Of a stretch of DNA of 64,000 nucleotides, positions 58,483-64,000 are shown in pieces. Each line of letters begins with the position of its first letter. The stretch's first letter is position 1. Source of the stretch: Lobulomyces angularis (lineage: Eukaryota > Chytridiomycota > Chytridiomycetes > Lobulomycetales > Lobulomycetaceae); NCBI GenBank assembly GCA_027604685.1, contig JADHYX010000055.1, positions 1 to 64,000 on the forward strand, written 5' to 3'. The notes beneath the pieces are model-generated. The model had not been told where the DNA came from, searched no databases, and saw only the letters and a list, made by a program, of their open reading frames with translations. Position numbers and translations under genes: made by a program.

Positions 58483-60710
58483 ATGAATACCGTTGAACTA
58501 GAAAATGACTTTGATGCCATCAAAAGAACTTCTCCTTTAAAAAGGTCTATCTCATCTGCTTCTGTAGCCAATACTTTTAAAAATAAAAATAAGGCATCAC
58601 CTACATCAAATAATGCTAGTACTAACTCACAAAGTGACGACTCTGAAGCTGAAGGCTACTTGTATCAAGATGAAAGTTTAAATAACTCACTTTTTCCTGT
58701 TCATAAAAGTTTACATTGCGATGAAGATGAAGATTTATCCTTTATTAGTGGAAATAATACCCCTGCGTTTAATGTAAAAAAACTTTTACTTTTTTAGCTG
58801 TATACTTATTCTTAACAATCATTGTTAATTTAGGATTTGCAAGTCAGTAAACGGGAAAGTGAAAAGACTAAAATCTTGCATGATGTAATCAATGAAAAGG
58901 AAACGGTAATTAGAACTTTAACTCAGGAATTGTGTCAGCTCAAAGAATGCTTAGAAAGAAATGAAGTAGCTTTAAAAGAGGAAAAGAATGTTACTAAGAA
59001 TTTAAGTTATATTCAAAAAAACTTAGAAAGTGAAATAGCCAAATTAAAAAATTGTGTTTTGGAAGAGCATGAAAACTATGGGAAGTGTAAAGAATTGTTG
59101 GAAAGACAGAAAGATGATAAGTTAAAGTATGAAGGTACTAAATTGGGTTTTTTTTTTTGCATTTTTTTTTTACTCTTTGCAATTTTTACTTCAACAGTAA
59201 TGATAGAAGCTTTGAATCAGGATTTAGAAACCAGTTTAAGAGAAATTGAGATAAAGCAAGAATTACTGCAGGAAAGCGAAATTGAAATTGAAACTTTAAA
59301 AAAAGATTATGCATCGTTAAGTGAATTTGTTCTTGTTAACGGAGAAAAAATTGCTGAATTAAGCGTTAAATGCGATTATAAGAAGAAAGAAAATCTTGAG
59401 TTAAAAAATGAAATAAAAGAATTAAAAGTGAAATATCATGGTTTGCGAAGTGTAATATAATTTTGTCTAACCTTTACATATCCTTTTTTGTTGAAAATCC
59501 TAAATAGAGGCATTGGATGATTGCGAAAGAGAGTCGATGACCTTTTCTAGAAGTTTAAATGATGAAATAGCTCTACAATCGCACGCTGACTTTAATGGCG
59601 AGAAATGCAATTTTTGCCACAGTGCTTTTAAAAAAACCGCTGAAACTTCTTGTCAATCATTGTGCATAAAATTCAAGGATAATTTCTCTCAGACAGATAG
59701 GGAACAACTAAGTTTTGACCAAGTACCATTTGATTTACAGTTATTAAAATTCACAGAATTAGAAAAATCTGTAAATCTTAATGAAACGGAATGCGTAAGT
59801 TTAAATGTGTTTAACCATTATTCACATTTTTGGTTTTAGTATAGGATTAAATCTTTAACTGATTTAATTGCTAATACATACTCAGAGCAAAGCAATAAAA
59901 TAGCTGAATTAAAGATGCATGATGTTGAATCAAAATTAACATTAAAAAATTGTTCAGGATCTATCACAGAACTTAAAAATTATCTGCATGACATAAAATC
60001 GGGTAAGTTAAAGTATTTTTGATGATAATTTAAAAAATTGATATTGTAAAGAATTTGATTTAGAATTGGAAAGAAGACGCAATCTTTTATTGAAGTTGAG
60101 GAGACAAGGGGAAGTTGATTCAAAAGACATTTCAAAAAGTAAAAACCTTTCACCATTGAGAAGTGACGAAAAATTTACTGATAGTACTGAAATGATACTA
60201 AGAATGGAAATCTCACCAAAAAAGGATACCTATAAAGTTAGTAACGAATTACGGGATGATACAAGAATTTTCAAAAAACTCTCATCACTATGGAAAAGCC
60301 AAAATAAAAATTATTTAATAAAAAAAAATCAAAATAGTAAGTTAACAAATGCCTTAACTAAGCAAAAGAATGAAACATTCAAGCCAAAGAAGAAAATTTT
60401 TTATTCAACATTAATAATGTTTTTTACTCTGCTCTTTTTTTTACTCGCAAGAGTAAAAATTTACAAAAACCATCAAAAGTTATTTCATGTTGGACTAACT
60501 TTGGAATTAAATAACTTAATCAATCTTCAAACTGGATTTAACGATTATGATATCTTTTATTTAAAAATTGACACAATAAAGAGCTATTTCAATGGGGATA
60601 ATGGCGAATTTGAAAATAAGCGAAACTTGCATAGGTTTGACCTAAATTATTTTTTATATAAAGAAAATAATGAGGTTGACTCATTTCATGAGTATTATAC
60701 CCCTACTTAA
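58483..60710 (+). CDS. Coiled-coil protein with single C-terminal-region membrane anchor
   Basis: Six exons from MNTVELENDFDAIKRTSPLK (58483) to TAA 60708-60710. The N-terminus is Ser-rich with a TSPLKRS site, then acidic (QSDDSEAEGYLYQDE). Long coiled-coil exons follow (VINEKETVIRTLTQELCQLK, LESEIAKLKNCVLEEHE, QELLQESEIEIETLKKDYAS). An insert with four Cys (KCNFCHSAFKKTAETSCQS) lies mid-protein. After ERRRNLLLKLRRQGEVD and a basic stretch comes one strong transmembrane segment (FYSTLIMFFTLLFFLLARV), and then about 90 residues ending HEYYTPT. This layout of long coiled coil, TM and short tail is that of nuclear-envelope LINC (KASH-type) or Golgi golgin proteins. The divergent neighbour is an inner nuclear membrane protein. 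No family match; localisation is inference. Confidence 0.6.
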
Positions 60711-60970
60711 AAAAAAAAAAAAAAAAATTTAGTCATTCAAATTCAAATTTACATCGCATTCTATTCATAAAAACCAAAAATTTTATACAATTTAAAAAAT
60801 AAATATTGATTCTCTTTTTATTGAAGTTGCAAAAAATTTTATTTAAGGTATTATAAATAGTATTAGTAAAATAAATTTCTATTAGTAAAATTGTTAAATT
60901 AAACAAAAAAGTTACGAAGTTAAATAACATTTTAATTCAGTCCAATTATTTTCGGTGGAAGATTTTTTGA

Positions 60971-61945
60971 TCAAGCCTTGTCCAAAGGTCTATTAAAACC
61001 TCCTCTACGGTTCATATATTGACGATACTCTCTCTTCTTTTTTATGTTTACAGCTGAAATATCTGTACCAGCAACTTTTTTATTCTAATATCAAGGTTAA
61101 AACCTAGGGAAAATATAAACAAACTCACTTTAGTTGTTTCAAAACCTCCAATACCCATCATTTGCATCATTAACTGTTCCTCCGTTAATTTTTCTTCGTA
61201 TTCTTCCCCTTCCTCCATTTCCTCGTCGGGGAGATTTTCAACTTTTGTAGTAATTATGGTATCAAATTTTTTTTCTTCTTTTTTTGGCTGCAATTCGTCA
61301 TTTTTTTTTTTGGTAATGCTACTTTCAGGACTTTTTTCTCGCTTTGAAGAAGTATGCTTGTCTCGTGAAGAGTTTCTTAACTCCCGACTCTCTTTTCTAT
61401 CACGCCTGTCACTTCTGTCTCCACTATCCCTTCGCTCTCTCCTCGAAGAGTATCTGTCTATAATACTTACAATTAATAAGACTGATAACCTTACCTCTAT
61501 CTCTATCTCTATCTCGATCCCTACCTCTATCTCTATCTCTTCTTTCTTCAGGTTTATAGTCAAGAATTAGATTTACTATAAAAAGTCTATTATATTATAA
61601 AAATTACCACGATCTCTTGATCTTGACCTTGACTTTTCCCTTCTATCTCTTGAGGTTTTTCTAGCTATTATAATTGTTTAGTTATGTTATATGTGTATGC
61701 AATTTTTTCTAAAAATAAAAATTAAATTGCTTCTAATTCAGATTATAGATAACATAGATTTTATGTTTAAGTGTTTTGTTTATAAAAATAAAAAATAAAA
61801 AATAATTGTAACTGTTACCTCTGTCACTTCTCCTTTCTCGCTCCTTAGACCTTGATCTTCTTCTTTTGGGGGAATTTGATTTTGACCTTTCCTTGTATGG
61901 TGATCTTGATCGTTTTCGCGATCTTTCTTTTGAACTTGATTTCAT
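60971..61945 (-). CDS. SNRNP27: U4/U6.U5 tri-snRNP 27 kDa protein (SNRNP27)
   Basis: Starts [20 protein letters not shown] (61945) with an RS/RD/RE-rich N-terminal half, spread over four short exons. A charged middle part ([20 protein letters not shown]) and acidic stretch ([20 protein letters not shown]) lead to the conserved C-terminus: [31 protein letters not shown] and [17 protein letters not shown]. The end block (GF-TTK, [15 protein letters not shown]) is diagnostic for this splicing factor, which helps position the 5' splice site and U6 in the spliceosome. Its presence agrees with the many introns seen here. Confidence 0.95.
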
Positions 61946-62841
61946 TCACTCACCCTATTAATTTTTTTTTTTTCAATTTTTTTTTTTTATGATAAAAAAT
62001 CCAAACTTAAAATTGAGGAGTGAAAATAGACTTTGTAATCTAACTAAGAATTCATTTGTTAAAGATTGTTTTTGCATGGAGTTTGTAAGGAAAGGTAAAT
62101 CCAAATACAATTATTTAATATGACCCAAAACTTTTTGTATGAGAAAAAAAGTATTCAACTACTATTGATATGAAGAAGTATTAAGTTAAAAAGTATTCTT
62201 TAGAATCAACCAACAGGTATATGCATACCAGCAATTCATTATTCATACTTAAATTCCAGTAGGGACAGTTCAATTTTTAAAGAAAGACACTAAAAGCACC
62301 AATCTCAATTTAATTTGTATAATTCTATATAATGAACTTACTTTGCTCACTATTTAATATGTAATTTTTTATTCTTAATATAGAAGCTGTTAAATAACAA
62401 TCAATATATTTGAATTATGCTTACTGCAAAACCAATTTTTTTATTCATATTAAGTCTCATAATATTTTTTGCAAGAATAGTTGGTTTGTTTAGATACGAT
62501 TAACTACACCTAAAGTTATTTATAAAATTGATACTAATTTGATTCTTTAACTTAAGAATGTAACTACAACAAATACTAACTTGATAAGTTATAAAATTAT
62601 GGTGCAACTATTGGTGAGGCTTTCTGTAAGACGCTTTATTTAAAAAGGTTTTGTAATTAAAAAAAAATTCACCTTCTTTCAAGCAGGAGTAGATTTCATT
62701 TTGCATGCTATCTTCATCTCCTCAAAAGTTAACTAAAAATCAAAAACAGCGACTCAAGTATCGGTTAAAGAAGAAGACCTCAAGTATCAACAAAAAAAAA
62801 AAAAAAAAAAAATTAAAAAATTTTATCAATTAGCAGCTTGC
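61946..62841. other. Divergent intergenic region between SNRNP27 and methionine synthase
   Basis: A/T-rich with no gene seen. A run of about 20 A residues lies at 62791-62811, shortly before the methionine synthase start. No B12 riboswitch-like conserved segment was recognised, nor would one be expected in a eukaryote. Confidence 0.45.
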
Positions 62842-64000
62842 ATGATAAAAAGTGTAGTATCAGATGTTCCTTCCAATTCTATTGCAAATGAAAATTTAGC
62901 AGAATATCCAGTTGGAAAAGTTCCTGGAAAAGGAAAAAAATTGACAGATTACTTGAATTCTGAATTACAAAAAAGAATTTTGTTTCTTGATGGAGCAATG
63001 GGTACTATGATACAAAAATATCGATTTTCGGAAGAGCAATTTAGAGGTGAAAGATTTAAAGTCCACAAGAAAGACTTTTTAAAAGGAAATAATGATTTAC
63101 TCTCTTTAACTCAACCTGAAGCAATTATTCAAATACACAAAGAGTATTTAGAAGCTGGCTCTGATATGGTTGAAACGAACACATTTTCTGGAACAAGCAT
63201 TGCGCAGTTAGATTATCACATGGAAGATTTGGCGTACGAGATTAATTTAGTTTCGGCGCAATTAGCAAAACAAGCCTGTGATTACTACACTAGACTAACA
63301 CCAGAAAAGCCTAGATTTGTTTGTGGTAAGACAACTACTTGAAATTTTTTTCACTGAATAATTATACCAACAACTTGCCTTTTTATACTGACAGTTTAGC
63401 AATCCAAAATACATCAGAAAAATTTAATTTTTAATTTTTTAGGTGCTCTTGGCCCAACTAATAGAACCTGTTCAATTTCACCTTCTGTAGAAAATCCATC
63501 TTTTCGTAATGTAACTTTTGATGAATTAGTAGAAGCATATTCCGAACAAGTTAGAGGTTTGCTAGATGGTGGAGCGGACATACTTTTAGTGGAAACGATA
63601 TTTGATACCTTAAATGCAAAAGCTGCTCTTTACGCAATTGACTTAATGTTTGATGAGGGATATGATAGAGTTCCAATATTAGTATTCAAAATATTTATTA
63701 TCAAATCGTCTTTAAATCTAATTGTTTAGATAAGCGGTACTATTGTTGACCAATCTGGAAGAACTTTGTCAGGTCAAACTGGTGAAGCTTTTATCTCATC
63801 AGTAAACCACGTAAATCCAGTTGCTATTGGTTTAAACTGTGCCCTTGGAGGTATTATCAAGCGTTATTAATTTAAATTTGTAACAATTTTTAGCTGATCA
63901 AATGTTGCCTTTTATGCAAAATATCTCAAAAAGTACTGAAGCATTTACAATTTGTTATCCGAATGCGGGCTTACCAAATACATTTGGTGAATATGGTATT
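62842..64000 (+). CDS. metH: Cobalamin-dependent methionine synthase (MetH/MTR), 5' part, cut by window end
   Basis: Starts at ATG 62842 ([20 protein letters not shown]). The homocysteine-binding domain begins [20 protein letters not shown], continues [40 protein letters not shown], then after an intron [57 protein letters not shown] and [13 protein letters not shown] supplies the first zinc Cys. About 310 codons are in the window, with three introns; the folate, B12 and activation domains lie beyond it. The enzyme moves a methyl group from methyltetrahydrofolate via cobalamin to homocysteine. The sequence (NRT and [10 protein letters not shown] in the same order) is MetH, not the B12-independent MetE. 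It implies vitamin B12 use by this organism. Confidence 0.96.

Noticed and set aside
61256..61570. Plus-strand Ser/Leu-rich frame over SNRNP27
   Set aside because: Antisense of the Arg/Asp/Glu repeats of the SR-like region.

Overview
The window is nuclear DNA from a eukaryote with a very AT-rich genome, dense genes and short introns (mostly about 45-60 nt, usually GT-AG). The gene set points to a fungus or close fungal relative: an M36 fungalysin, a tubby-C-like (DUF6593-type) protein, a Bsd2/NDFIP protein, a Pns1/CTL transporter, a Heh/Src1/MAN1 inner nuclear membrane protein, a Vts1/Smaug SAM protein and the Gid9/Fyv10 ubiquitin ligase subunit. A cobalamin-dependent methionine synthase and a Fanzor-type (eukaryotic TnpB) relic fit an early-diverging, probably zoosporic lineage (chytrid, Rozella or aphelid grade) better than Dikarya. 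The lineage is my inference from gene content. No species could be assigned.

Layout. 1-3.2 kb: tRNA-Gly(TCC), a decayed Fanzor nuclease gene, a tRNA-Thr fragment and an intact tRNA-Thr(TGT). 3.4-8.8 kb: a decayed reading frame, then a divergent pair (FAD amine-oxidase-like enzyme and DUF1365 protein) and a small predicted secreted protein. 8.8-10.5 kb: gene-poor DNA. 10.5-15.4 kb: fungalysin, Bsd2/NDFIP, tubby-C-like protein. 16.1-27.2 kb: F-box protein, a long WD40 protein, a multipass membrane protein, a coiled-coil protein. 27.2-31 kb: a repeat island with a perfect 401-bp inverted repeat, each arm carrying an intact tRNA-Thr(AGT), plus a diverged third copy. 31-42.5 kb: choline-transporter-like protein, a coiled-coil protein with a winged-helix-like N-terminus, a membrane protein, an ER cyclophilin, a Cys-rich secreted protein, PP1 and mitochondrial bS21m. 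43-48.2 kb: Vts1/Smaug, Gid9/MAEA, a small unknown and a Qa-SNARE. 48.6-64 kb: a DXD glycosyltransferase, a small unknown, a bZIP factor, an RRM protein, Heh/MAN1, a membrane-anchored coiled-coil protein, SNRNP27 and the 5' part of methionine synthase, which runs off the window.

Most genes are unrelated housekeeping functions. Three associations may carry meaning: the oxidase/DUF1365 pair (a bacterial pairing near lipid-modifying enzymes), the ER cyclophilin next to a Cys-rich secreted protein, and the inner nuclear membrane protein facing a tail-region membrane-anchored coiled-coil protein. Exon borders were read by eye from frame continuity and GT/AG signals. Those I worked out base by base are given as numbers; other spans are start-to-stop of the inferred gene including introns.
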